Below, piece by piece: positions 45,573 through 57,203 of a stretch of 64,000 bases of DNA. Each line of letters starts with the position of its first letter. The first letter of the stretch is position 1. The position numbers and the translations under genes are program-made. Under the pieces are notes generated by a model. That model was not told the DNA's origin. It saw only the letters and a list, made by a program, of their open reading frames with translations, and made no database searches. Source of the DNA: Phanerodontia chrysosporium (lineage: Eukaryota > Basidiomycota > Agaricomycetes > Polyporales > Phanerochaetaceae); the NCBI GenBank assembly GCA_001910725.1, contig MJGA01000004.1, forward strand, positions 2,232,001 through 2,296,000, read 5' to 3'.

Positions 45573-48500
45573 CTAACGCCGTAGCGTTTGCCCGAGCTGC
45601 GCAACATGTCAGTAGCGATTTGTGTGACGACGCCGGGACGCTCACGTTTCTCCGCTGCTGGCCAAGCCAACTGGTCGGTCCTGGTCGCTGTTGTTGCTTG
45701 GCCAGATGGTTCCGCATCACGTCCATGCCATGGTTGTGGATGATGCTGAGCATCAATGCCTGCTCGCGCTGGTACCGCTTCGTCATCTCGGACATCAGCC
45801 TCTGTTCGGCAATGTGTCAATACCTGTCGTCTCACAGTCTCGTGTAATCGCACCTCTTTGCGAGCAATCTCCTCTTCGAGGATCTTGACCTTTGCAGAGT
45901 CTTCTCCACTCTCGCCATATATGCCCTGAGTCCAGCGTTGAGAAAACGTACGCAAGGAAGTGGTGTAGCCTGCTCACGGATACAATGCCCTTCTTCGCTT
46001 GCTCTTCCTTGAACAGCTTGTCCTGCTGCTTGATGAACTGCCGCGCCTTGTTCAGCTTCTCTTGCACCGTCTTGTACTGCTCCTGTAGCTGAATCTGATC
46101 CTCGTGCATCTTGAGCAGACGCTGCTTGACGTCCTCGGGGATGTCCTTCCCGGACAACGACGCGCGCAGGTCACTGATGTCGCGCTCGCGCTGCAACATG
46201 CGATCCCGCTGGTCGAGGCCTTCGCTCTGCAAGTTGACCTTCTCAAGCAGCAGCCCGTTGATCTGCTCTAGCTGCATCTTGTTCTTCTCTGACAGCTCCC
46301 GGATCTGGTCGTGTAGCTTCTGGACTTCTGTCTCCAGGCCGGCCTTGTCCTCGTTGACAGACTCACGGAGAGATGCGAGGATCTCCAGCTGGTCCTTGTG
46401 AACGAGGTTGACTAAACGGAATGTCAGTGTAAACGAAGGCGCTTAGGCATTCTGCACACTCACGATCTGACTTGGCGATGGTGAGCTCTTTGCTCTGTGC
46501 TTGGAACTTGACTTCCAGCTCAGCATGCTCTTTACGGAGAGCGTCCAGTTGCTCAACAGTCTCGTTGAGACGTTGACGCAGGGCAATAGCAGCTTCAGCT
46601 CTATCGAGCCATCAGCATTATCCTTGAAGGCCTAACAAATCGAAGCCACCCACCCATCGCCCAAGGCCTTCCCACTCCTGATTTCCTCCAAGTCATTCTG
46701 CAACACCAACTTCTCCCTGTGTGCAGCGAGGTAATCCTGCTCATAGCGCGCCTTCATACGGTTCGCGTCCTCGAGCAGGTTCTCGAGCACCAGCACTCGA
46801 CTCGCATCCGCCTCCTGCTTTTTGACGGCCTCGAGCTCCCGCTGGAGCTTGCGCACCTGGATCTTGAGGTCCGTCATCGTGGTGCCTGCGAGTGCTGCGT
46901 CGAGCTCCTCGCCGAGGCCTTGCACCTGTTCGACGTCCTCCATATCGTCTGCGCGTGGCGACGTGCCCGTCGTGAGCTCGTCCAGCGTCATTTCTCCAGT
47001 GTTACGCGCGGGCTCGTCATCTGATGCTGCTGTCGCGGACGGGCGTGCCCGCGGTGTCGATGCAACGGGACGGTGCGAGAGTAGCTCCAGCTCGCGTACG
47101 CGCTCCTGGTACAGCTCCAGAGTCTCGTTGTCACGCTGACGCTCATCTTGTGTCAGTTTGAGCTTCGCCTTTGTTTGGTCGAGCTCGAAGCGAAGGGTGT
47201 CTATTTCCTTGCTCCGTGCCGAGGCCTTGCTCTCAAGCTCTGCGATCTGTGTCTTATACGACTCCATGAGCGGCTTGAACGCGGCCACCTTGCGGTACTC
47301 CTCCTCCAAAGAGGCATTCTTGTCGACAAGGTCTGCATTCTGCTTCTCCAAAGCCTGAAGAATAGTGTTAAGAAGACGCCGTGGGATATGGCGTGAGCGT
47401 ACGCACTCGAACTTGCTGTCTGAGGTCAGCACCCTCCTGTAGCTTCTTCTTGTACTTCTCCATGACATTCTCAGTCTTCTGTAGCCTGTCGGCTGTGTGC
47501 CGGTACCTACCCAGGGTCTCAGGATATATGCGTGGAGGTTGGGCGAGGGACTCACTCGTCAAGCTGGTCCTTGAGCCGTGCAGCTTCATCTGCCTTCGAC
47601 TGAAGTTCGTCCACCTTTCGCGTCAGGTCGCTCACGAGACCTGCCTGCTTGTCGAGTTCGGCCTCCGCCATCGCGAGATTGTCCTCGCTCTTCTGGCTAA
47701 CATCCTCCGAGTCTTGTGAGCCAGGCGACAGCGGCGGAGAGGGGCAACACTCACAGTTCGCCTCTGAGCCGGTCGATCTCAGCACGGAGAAGCGCATCAC
47801 CGCGGCTGTCGACGCGTCTGTCCTCCGCGTCGCGTTGCGCCTGGCGTGCCTGCGCCAGGGCGTCCTCCTTCTCCTGCACGATGTCGTCGAAGCTCGTCTG
47901 TAGCGTGCGGTGCTCTGCAAGGAGGGTCTGGTACACCTGCTCAAGGGTCTCCTTCTCGGAGAGAACCCGCCTCCGTTCCATCTGGATCTGATAGTAGTGG
48001 TCGTCTCTGTGTTCGCTGTTCGTATAACTTCAAGACTAGATACGTGTGGCACTCACTCTGTCATATTCGCTTCGTTGGTTTGCGTCTCTCCCGATGCTTT
48101 CACTTTCGCCATGACCTGAGGGTCGTCATCCCGCATACTGACACCCTGACTGGACACCTACACTCACCTGCTCGATGGCCTTCATGAGCGCATGCTGCTC
48201 GGTCTCCGTGAGACGCTGTATGCGCTCGATGATCTCCTTGTTGTTCTCGCACTGCACAGCGATGGCGATCGTGAGGCGGCACAGGACGAGCAGCGCGGCG
48301 ACGTTGCTGTCCTGCGCGATGGCCTGGAGGTCGGGCACATCGAGCGCGCCGGTCGGCTGGCGCAAGACGTCCGCAAAGTACTGCGTCATGAGGCGGTAGA
48401 GCCGCTTCAGTGCGCTGAAGCGGAGCACCCAGTTCTCGGACGGCTGCGCGGACGGCCGCGTCGGTTGCCGGAAGTAGTCTGCATCGCTACGGCACGGACG

Positions 48501-48676
48501 TGAGCGTGCGCATCGCGCAGAAGAAGAACAGCATGCGGTGCGTACACAAGAGAGAGGACTTCGAAGAGCGCGGCGCCGTCTGACAGGTCGGCGGCGGACG
48601 AGACGGGCCTCGTGAGGTCGAAGGTCGCCAGGAAGGCGAGGAACGCGCTGAGCTCCTTGCGCTGCGCGTCTGACAT
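45573..48676 (-). CDS. HOOK: HOOK family protein, dynein adaptor for early endosomes
   Basis: Start MSDAQRKELSAFLAFLATFD. The N-terminal Hook domain has LSDGAALFEVLSLV|DADYFRQ across an intron, ENWVLRFSALKRLYRLM, ALDVPDLQAIAQDSNVAALL, CRLTIAIAVQCENNKEIIE and QHALMKAIEQ. A very long heptad-rich coiled coil (48.0-45.9 kb) follows, then SWLGQQRRN and, across a final intron, LGQTLRR and stop. Fungal Hook proteins attach early endosomes to dynein and kinesin-3 through an FTS-FHIP complex. The coiled coil is split into more than ten exons. No frame break was found in the parts I followed. The gene shares a 266-bp upstream region with the cyclase gene. Confidence 0.9.
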
Positions 48677-48942
48677 CGCGGGCGTCGAGGAGGGCGGGGA
48701 CGTTGGAGGGTCGTGCGTGGGTCGTGTGACGGTGATGCAGAAGACAGCAGATGCAGAGCAGGCAGGACGAAGAAGGCGGCGTAGGCGTGGCAACTGAGAG
48801 AGCGGGTGCGGCGCCGCGGTGGTGGTGGTAGCGCCGATCGCGCTTTGCCTGAGACGGCCAGACCGACTCCTCCTGACTCTGGAGTTCTATGCCTCCAGGG
48901 GCAGCGCAGCCCCTGGCCAAACATGCTTCGCGCCTCTTGACC

Positions 48943-50128
48943 ATGGCTAGCACGCTCATCGACGGAAGCGTCCTCGAGGGCGGCGGCCAGCTCGTCCGCA
49001 ATGCCGTCACTCTCGCCGCGCTCCTCCAGAAGCCCATCACCATACGGAATATCCGTGGCCACAGGGATCCGCCAGGACTGAAGGCTCAGCATGCCGCAGG
49101 TTCGTTTGGTCTTCTCCACGTACTCGCAACCTCAGAGCGACTTCCTAGGACTCAAACTCGTCGCGGAGATCTGCAACGGTACGCTGACCGGCTGCGAGCT
49201 CGGCTCGTCCGAGGTTTCCTTCACGCCAGGCCCGATCCGCCCAGGCAGCTACACCGCCGACCCGCGCACCGCGGGGTCCACGACGCTCCTCCTGCAAGTA
49301 TCGTATCCAACCCTCATCTTCGCGCCGCGCACGAGCACAAGCACGAGCGAGCTCGTACTGCGCGGCGGGACGAACGCGGCGCGCTCGCCGCAGGCAGACT
49401 ACACCGCGGAGGTCTTCCTCCCGTTCGTGCGCCAGCACTTCCGCCTCGACGCTTCGCTCGCGGTACACCGGCACGGGTACTTCCCGCGCGGCGGCGGCGA
49501 GCTCCGCATGCGCATCGAGCCGACGCCGGGCCCGCTCCCCGCGGCGACGGTCACGACGCGCGGCACGGTCGTCGCGGTCCGCGGCAAGGCGTACGTCGCG
49601 GCCCAGCCCGAGCGCAACGCGGAGACAATACGCATCGCCGCGCACGCGAGGCTCGTTGCGGCGGGCGTCGACCCGAGCATCATCGACGTCGTTTCCGTCC
49701 GCGAGAAGCCCACACATGCCGTGGGCAAGGGCTCCGGCATCGTGCTCTGGGCGGAGACCGAGACCGGCTGCAGGCTCGGCGGTAGCTCGACGTGGTGGCG
49801 CGGCCAGGACCTCGCGTCGCTCGGGACGTCTGCGGCAGACGAGCTGCTGCGCAACGTGGAGCATGGAGGCTGCGTAGACGAGTATTTACAGGACCAGATC
49901 ATCATTTTTCTCGTGTTGGCCAAGGGAAAGTCGACTGTACGGACGGGCCCCTTGACGCTGCACACCAGGTGCGTCTGTTGTGCATCGTCTTGTGCCAGGA
50001 GGTGCTCACGACGTCGCAGAACAGCAATGTACATCGCAGAACAGCTTACCGGGGCCACATTTACGGTCCAGGGGGACGCAAACGGCACTCTTTTACTCTC
50101 ATGCGAAGGTATAGGATACTCGGTATGA
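48943..50128 (+). CDS. RTCA: RNA 3'-terminal phosphate cyclase
   Basis: Start [20 protein letters not shown], then [26 protein letters not shown] over a 49-nt intron. Further blocks: [87 protein letters not shown] and, across the last intron, [17 protein letters not shown], which carries the catalytic histidine that forms the adenylated intermediate. The enzyme turns RNA 3'-phosphates into 2',3'-cyclic phosphates using ATP in the nucleus. About 350 residues, normal length. ATG 48943 is preferred to the in-frame ATG 54 bp upstream because family members start at M(A/S).....DGS. Its stop lies 26 bp from the stop of P450-2. Confidence 0.92.
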
Positions 50129-50154
50129 CATTATACATGACATGGATCCACCCC

Positions 50155-52088
50155 TCAAAGCTGCATGATAAGCTGCGCGACCTTCTCCGACCGCGGCGTG
50201 ATACTGCACTCGAACGGCTCGGGATGGCTGCGTCCATCAGCACACTCGCTCTGCAACGCACGAGGCGGACACAGACGCACCTCGTGATCGCCTGCGTGAA
50301 GCGCAGCTCTGGGGGCGCGTCGCGGCCGTGCGCGTCCTGCACCGGCGCGATGTCGAACGCGGCGAGCATGCTCGCGACAACGATCCAGAGGCTCGCCTCC
50401 GCGAGGTGGCGCCCTGGACATACGCGGCGCCCCCACCCAAAGCCCAGGCCCACCGGCGGCGGCTCCGAATGTGGCGGGAGGAAGCGTTCCGGCCAGAAGC
50501 GCTCCGGCGTGCTGTACGCCGCGGGGTCGCGCGCGAGGGCCCTGCGCCGGCACACGTGAGCACACGACCTGCAAACTGGGCGTAGCGCACGCACGTCGAG
50601 TTCACGAGCACGGTCGCATCCTTGGGGATGAGCATGTCGCGGTACACGTCGTCCGCCATCGCGCGGTGCGGGATGCCGAGTGGGAGCGCGGAGTGGAAGC
50701 GGATCGTCTCCTTGATGAAGCCTCGACGTACGGCAACGCGTCCATGTCCTCAAACGTCGGCAGCCGGCCGGGCCCGAGCACGCGGTCGAGCTCGGCCTGC
50801 GCGCGCCGCACCGCGTCGCGGTTGCGCACGGCCGCGAGCACGAAGATGAGGAGCGTCGACCACGTCTGGGGCGCAGGTGTGAGACGCGCGCTCCGTGTGC
50901 GAGGCACGCACGCACCGTCTCCTCGCCGCCGGTCCACATGTGCGCTGCGGCGGTCTTGAGGGCGGAGACGTTGTCCGCGTCGTGTGTGTTCTGTCGATGC
51001 ATCTCCTCGAGGTGCATCGAGACGAAGGATGGCTGCGCGGTGCCTGCCGCCTGTGCAGAGCGAGATCTGCGACTGGCACTGACGATGCGCGGTGGAGACT
51101 CACCAGCTGCTGCTCGACCTGCTCGAACGGTTTAGAGGCCATCTCCCAAATAAGGTGACGATGGTCTGTGGCAAGGGTCAGTTTGGCGACGGTGTCAGGG
51201 TGCGCCACATCAGCACTGTCGTACTGACCGTTAGCATAGCGAATGAACCATGCTCCGGGAACCACGACGGAAGGTGTTTCGCTCTCGGGAAGAGGTCGAG
51301 TATCGCAGCCTTGGACATCTTGGTGAGGACGACGTTGACCTTGTCCGCGATGTCGAGGTACGCGTCGTCGTCGGAGCTGACCTTATGTCCGTAGGTCATC
51401 TCGAGCGTGATCGCAGACGCGAACCTGGCGAGGCGTTAGGCGTGTCTGGCAGACGGGACTCATAGCGCATACAGTCACCTGCGGAGGTGGGCGTCAAAGT
51501 CCTTGGGACTGGCAAGGAGGTTCTTGAGGAGGACGTGGCACTGCTGGAGCTGGACGGGGCGGAAGACGACGACGCCGGTGCGAGTGAGGGGCTGCTGCAT
51601 GAGACGGCGCTGGCGGAGGAAGGCGGGGCCGTAGCGGAGGAAGACGAGCATGCTGTCCCAGCCGAGGCTACACGGGCGTCAGCAGGACGCGGAGGCGCGA
51701 GAAGGACGAGGCACGGACAGGTTGAAAGCTGGGAACTCGGGCCTGTCGCTGTAGTTTGCGCTTCGCTTGTCAAGAAGGTCGTTTGCGGCTTCTTGGCTAT
51801 TCAGAACAATGATCGACTTGCCCAGAACGTCCAGGTGCAGCACGTCGCCTGCGAGGTCCCTCCGTGAGGATATTCGCGCGAGCTGAAGAACTGCGACGCA
51901 CCGTATTGCTTGGACCACTGGTGGAAGACCTCTCCGTGGTTGGCTCGCGGAAAGACTCTCATGTGGCCAATGATGGGATCCGCGGGCGGGCCTGGCGGGA
52001 GCCTGCCACGACTCGCACGCACGGACCTGCGGTACACGAGAAAGAGCACGAGCGAGACGAACGCGAGCAGGACGAGCATGCTGGCCAT
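50155..52088 (-). CDS. cytochrome P450 (P450-2)
   Basis: Anchor MASMLVLLAFVSLVLFLVY, hinge RLPPGPPADPIIGHMRVFP, then SKQYG|DVLHLDVLGKSIIVLN, NYSDRPEFPAFNL, LRYGPAFLRQRRLMQQ (helix C), FASAITLEMTYGHKVSS, AAAHMWTGGEET|TW (helix I), GRLPTFEDMDALPYVE, IKETIRFHSALPLGIPHRA (ExxR), ERFWPERFLPP and the heme loop FGWGRRVCPGRHLAE with a canonical Phe and Cys. The end is ITPRSEKVAQLIMQL. It belongs to a different subfamily from the other three P450s here. Two frame breaks, near 51256 (HLPSWFPG|AWF) and 50720 (PYVEA|FIKE), each need one extra base. Unless these are sequence errors the gene is dead. Confidence 0.82.
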
Positions 52089-54473
52089 GAGAGAGCAAGA
52101 GGCCTGGGCAGCGACTCGAGGTGCGAGAATAGTTCAAATACAGTACCGGGCGTCCTGGGCAGGATGGCGAACCTGGCTTTGATAGCCAGCTGACAGCCCG
52201 GCTCCGTCTCGGGAAAGTGGGAGGACTGCCGAAATGAAACGATCCACTGCGTCCGTCGCCAGGACGTCTCCTCCATCCCTGCAGTTACCCGATTAGGCTG
52301 CCCGCAAGTGTCTTCCGGCCCCGACAACCTCTGCCGCTCCGATGCCTCGCACAGCAGCGAGGAGCAGCCAACAGAGCCCAGATATGCTATTGGCACCGTT
52401 CAATGCCGCACCCACGCTTAGCGAGCATGTCTTAACGCTCACACGGCCAGTCGAGACATGCCCTCGCTTGTGCAGTGTCTCCGAGGATGCCCAAGCGGCC
52501 TAGCCAAGCCCACAGGCCACAAACACGCAGCCAGTCGCCCGATGGGCTCAGCAAGGTCATCTGAGCTACCTGCAGGTTGTGCTATCGCTGACCCCAATTA
52601 TCAGCGCAGCGACGGGTACGGAATGCGGTGGCACCCACCCGACCACCGTACAATAAGCTCACCATCTGTGGCAGGCTTCTTTCCTTGTAGAACTGCCAAA
52701 GGTACGGTCACGCGCGGCATCCGGCTGGACGTTACGTCTAGGACAAATTGCAGACGGTGAACACGTACAAGCCCAAAGACAGATATACGACTTACTTTCA
52801 CTCCCTCATGTCGTGCGATAACCATCACTGCACCGCGTTCGGTCTTGACTTTACCTCTCGAAACAGGCTACGATTAAGCTTCCCGTGAGCCAATGGCAGC
52901 GCCGGGAGGCCCTGCCAATATCACACTGATTAGCTTCGACACTGCGCGCGACAGACGGCACGGAATGCACCTTGTCTCCCGCGCACACCAATCCATTTCC
53001 GCACCGCATCACGCGCGCCATCGGGGAGGGCCCCCGATCCTATGACAGCATCCGTCGCGTAGGTGTGCCTTGGCCAGGGCCTCGAAGGCTCGCAGCCGCC
53101 GCCACACCGTTGGAGACACATGCCATCGGGCCCCGATTCGTGCGCACCCACCAAGACCGCAGGGCGCGTCACCTGTCGCCTCCGTGCCCAGCGCAACGCC
53201 GGTGCGGGCGCGAATCGGGCTCAGTTGGCCCGCCGCCCCTGCATCGGGCGGCTACATTGCGTGCGCAGTCGGGCTTTTGCAGGGCTGGCGGGCGGGAGAA
53301 CCGGGGTCGTATGTGTCGTGCGGGATTCTATGGCGATGTCTCACGCGCTGTGGCCGCATCTGAGACGTTTTGGTGTGTCGACGGAAGCCGTGTTTTTCGG
53401 ATAGAGTTCGGGCTCGACGGCGAGGTCGGGGAGGCATCGGGCAGGAGGGCCGGTATGGTGCAGCATCAACATGCTCAGGGCCCGGTTGCGGTTGAAACTG
53501 CCGCTCGCCAGCGCCGATTGACCCAACATTCTGCAGCTTGCGCCGCGGCTTCCTCAAACTCGCATATCGAAAAGAGTGGGGCACCAAGGGGACATGAAGA
53601 CAGGTGTCGTCTGGAAGCGGAACGCAATATCAACAACGCTGGCATGCGGTGCCGATTTGCTGCTCTGCAGGCTGCGCCGTGGATCGAGAATTTCAGGGAG
53701 CATATGTCATTATAGGCTTGCATGGCAACGATGGGTCTCCCGTGGGTGCCTGCATGTTCGACCAACAAGGATCAAGCCCATTACTGTAGCAAAGCACCTG
53801 AAGACAGTCGAAATACTATGATGAGCCCCACATCACGGAAGGTTCTTAGACCCTACCAGGCTTCCCGGCCTGTTTGATTGATTGGACGGCGGGGCGCTCG
53901 AGACTAGCAGCTGTGCGAGGAATGTTTAAGATGCTTGATGTCTAATAAAATCCAGATATTCCGAAGTCGAGGCCTTGGCCGCCTGCAATGCCGAGTACGA
54001 GTTGGGGTTGGAAAGAATAAGTAGGGCTCCGATGTCAGCAAAGAGAGAGTGTGCTCCCATCAGAACTATAACCCTGACATGCGCTTCACAAGGATAACAG
54101 ACGCGAGCCTTCTCATGCCATCATACGGGTCCTGCGCATGGCGCAGGGCAGTGACCTGCGGGAAGGCATCGAGCCAGCCTCGTCATCGCCCCTAGGGTGC
54201 GCACCATGACAGTCCCTCGAGACGTCCAGCAAATCAAACCGATACTCTGTAGCAAAACGTGTAAGCTATAGACACTTCTTATCCTCTGGCCCGAGCGAGC
54301 CAGGAGACGACAGACGAAAACTTACCGCCCCCTCTGTCTTCCGGAGAACGCCACGAAGCCTCCGGCACCCGGGAAGGAAAGCCCGGGCGCGTGCGCGCCG
54401 GGAGTTGCCGGCGCCGGACCTGCGTCCGGGCACAGAAGCGCCCGCTGGCGACTTGTCAACGAAAGACACCACC
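52089..54473. other. 2.4-kb region without a recognisable gene
   Basis: Contains 5' flanks of P450-2 (minus) and of the phosphoglucomutase gene (plus). Bases 53000-53560 are GC-rich and open in several frames on both strands, including one of 247 codons at 52972-53715, but none has a recognisable family, plausible composition or splice partners. It may be a degraded element or spacer. No terminal repeats were found by eye. Confidence 0.45.
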
Positions 54474-57138
54474 ATGGACGCGGAACTGCGCACGCTCGTC
54501 GACGAATGGCTCCGCTTGGACAAGGTATTTCAAGACACCATGAATTATACGCGGTATATTTGACGGTGTTCTGCGCAACAGAACGAAGAAACGCGGAATG
54601 AAATCCAGGCTCTGGTTGATCGTAATGATCTGGCCGAGCTGGATAGGCGGATGCGGTGGGTAGCCCTCCGAGGGAGACGTGGTGGCTCGTTTTGCTGACG
54701 GAGATGACACAGCCCTCGCATTGAATTTGGCACTGCAGGCAAGCTGTTCGTGCCATCACCTGGCGCGAGGCATGCTGACGCACAGCACGCGCAGGTCTGC
54801 GCGGCCGGATGGAGGCTGGCTGGAACAGGATGAATGACCTGATCATCATTCAGGCGTCCCAGGCGAGCAACTGTATGAGAGAAATTGTGTCTAACGTGCT
54901 AACAGGCATATTGCAGGGTCTCTGCGCGTACGTCCTCGCGAACGTCGAGAACGCGCGGGAGCGCGGCATCGTCATCGGCCACGACCATAGGCACCACTCC
55001 GAGCATTGGGCGCAGCTCACTGCTGCAGCGTTTCTTGCAAATGACGTCAAGGTCTATCTGCACAGAGGCCTCGTGCACACGCCTTTGTACGACTTTGTTG
55101 CTGCTTCACCGAGCGGCTCCCGTGCTGACGGACCGGGCCAGAGTTCCCTTCAGCGTCAAGAGGCTGAACGCGGCGTGTGGTGTTATGATTACTGGTAGCT
55201 TGCGTTTAATCCTTCTCTTGGTATTTGTCTGATGATTGTGCAGCGAGCCACAACCCGAAGGTCTGTGTCGTACCTATCTGCGGAATGCCGATCTTACAGG
55301 GCTTCTCTCGTCCCGTAGAATGACAACGGCTACAAAGTAGGTCTCTTGCATGACTGTGCAGTACGATCGCTGAATCCATATCCAGGTATACTGGGAAAAC
55401 GCTGTCCAAGTCCGTACAGAGGGTCGTGTACGAGAAGGCTGCTGATTCTCCTAGTACAGATCATCTCGCCACACGACAAGGGCATATCGGCTTCCATCAA
55501 AGCGAATCTACAACCAGTGGCATGGGACGTTTCTATCCTGTCGTCCTCTCCTCTTTGCCTTGACCGCACTGAAGAAATGAAAGAGGCCTACTTCGAGTCT
55601 CTCGCGTCGCTCTCTACCGCAAAGTAAGACATCTTCTACCATTGTGTGCTGTAGACGGCTGAAAATGCTACAGGTCACTCAATGCATCGACACCAATCAA
55701 GTTTGTTAACACCTCGATGCACGGCGTGAGCCATCCATTCATGGTCGAGGCGTTCCGTCGCTTCGGCTTTGCGCCCTTCACGCCCGTCGCAGAGCAGCAA
55801 GAGCCGGATCCCGAGTTCCCTACGGTGAAGTTCCCAAACCCTGAGGAGCACGGTGCCCTGGTCAGTTCCATGCAGCAGCAGCCTGTGCACTAAGCTCACG
55901 TGCAACACAGGATTTGGCCCTGGCGACGGGCGACCGCGTTGGTGCGAACTACGTGCTTGCGCAAGACCCCGATGCAGACCGATTCTCGGCTGCCGAGCGA
56001 GGGTGCGCACAAGCCCTGGCCGCGCCTTTGGCGTTCCTAACCCTTCCTGTCTCACAGACCCGATGGTAAGTGGATCACCTTCACAGGCGACCAACTCGGC
56101 GCGCTTTTCGCGAGCGCCGTGCTCGACAAGTACAAGGCGTCCGGTAAACCCCTAGGTGCGCCCACGCCCTTCCCCACAGCCCCCATGCCCTCACACATGC
56201 ACGCCCGTAGAGAAAATGGCGATGGTCGCATCGACGGTGAGCTCGAAGATGGTCGAGGCGATGGCCGCGCGCGAGGGCTTCCGCTTCGCAGAGTGCCTCA
56301 CGGGCTTCAAGTTCATCGGCAACACCGCGCTCGCGCTCGAGCGCGACGCGGGCGCCGAGGTGCCCTTCGGCTACGAGGAGGCCATCGGGTACATGTTCGG
56401 CACCGAGATCCGCGACAAGGACGGCGTCGCCGCAAGCGTGCGTCGTCTCCCCCGCAGCCCGCAGTGCCCGAGGCTGATGTGTGCGGCCCGCAGATGATGT
56501 TCGCAGAGCTCGTCGCGGCGCTGCACCGCGCCGGAACGACCGCGAGCGCGCACCTGCAGACACTCTATGCACGGTAAACCGTCTCCCCTTCCTCCTCGCC
56601 CCGCGCCACTCATGCCGGTGTACACACACACACACAGCTACGGCTACTTCGTGACGCGCAACAGCTACTTCGTGTGCACCGAGCCCGCGACAATCGACCG
56701 CATCTTCGCGCGGCTGCGCAGCTGGCCCGGCGCGGCGGGCGCCGAGGGCGCCCGACGTACCCGCGCACGCTCGCGGGCCTGCGCGTGACGGCGGTGCGCG
56801 ATCTCACGGTCGGGTACGACAGCGCGCGGCCGCCGAGCTACGCGCCCGCGCTGCCGCTCTCGTCGGGGCATATGATCACGTTCCGCGCGGCGGCGGACGG
56901 CAGCGACGGCACGCGCGTCACGCTCACGACGCGCACGAGCGGCACGGAGCCCAAGGTGCGTGGCAAGCGCGCTCTCGTCGGGCGTGCGGGCGGTTGCTGA
57001 CGTGGGGCGCAGATCAAGTACTATCTCGAGGGCAGCGGCCCCGACCCCGCGCGCGTCGCGGAGGTCCTCGATCGTGTCGTTGCGGAGCTCGCGGGCGAAT
57101 GGATGGAGGCGGAGAAGAATGGGCTCGGCATTCCATAG
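54474..57138 (+). CDS. PGM2: phosphoglucomutase, PGM2 / phosphopentomutase group
   Basis: Start MDAELRTLVDEWLRLDK, then IEFGTAGLRGRMEAGWNRMN (entry loop of the alpha-phosphohexomutase fold). Next are IVIGHDHRHHSEHWAQL and VHTPLVPFSV. The phosphoserine loop is GVMITASHNPK, split by an intron inside TA(S), followed by NDNGYKVYWENAVQ, NTSMHGVSHPFM, the metal-binding AQDPDADRFSAAERG, GDQLGALFAS, GFKFIGNTALAL, VPFGYEEAIGYMFG, DKDGVAAS and the phosphate-binding TRTSGTEPKIKYYLEG. It interconverts sugar-1- and sugar-6-phosphates (or pentose-1/5-phosphates) in the cytosol. At 56746-56748 the frame breaks between GAAGAEG and RPTYPRTLAGLRV; one G cures it. About 600 residues in many exons. Confidence 0.9.
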
Positions 57139-57203
57139 TTGCGCATCAAGAGATAGTGTATGCCAATCAAGGAAGTAAAGCTACATCACACAAGCTGTGG
57201 AGA

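Noticed and set aside
49100..49150. Apparent frameshift in the RNA 3'-phosphate cyclase after KAQHAA
   Set aside because: A 49-nt GT-AG intron restores GLKLVAEIC exactly.
52972..53715. 247-codon open frame in the gene-free block
   Set aside because: GC-rich sequence keeps several frames open on both strands; composition and lack of any recognised motif or promoter do not support a gene.
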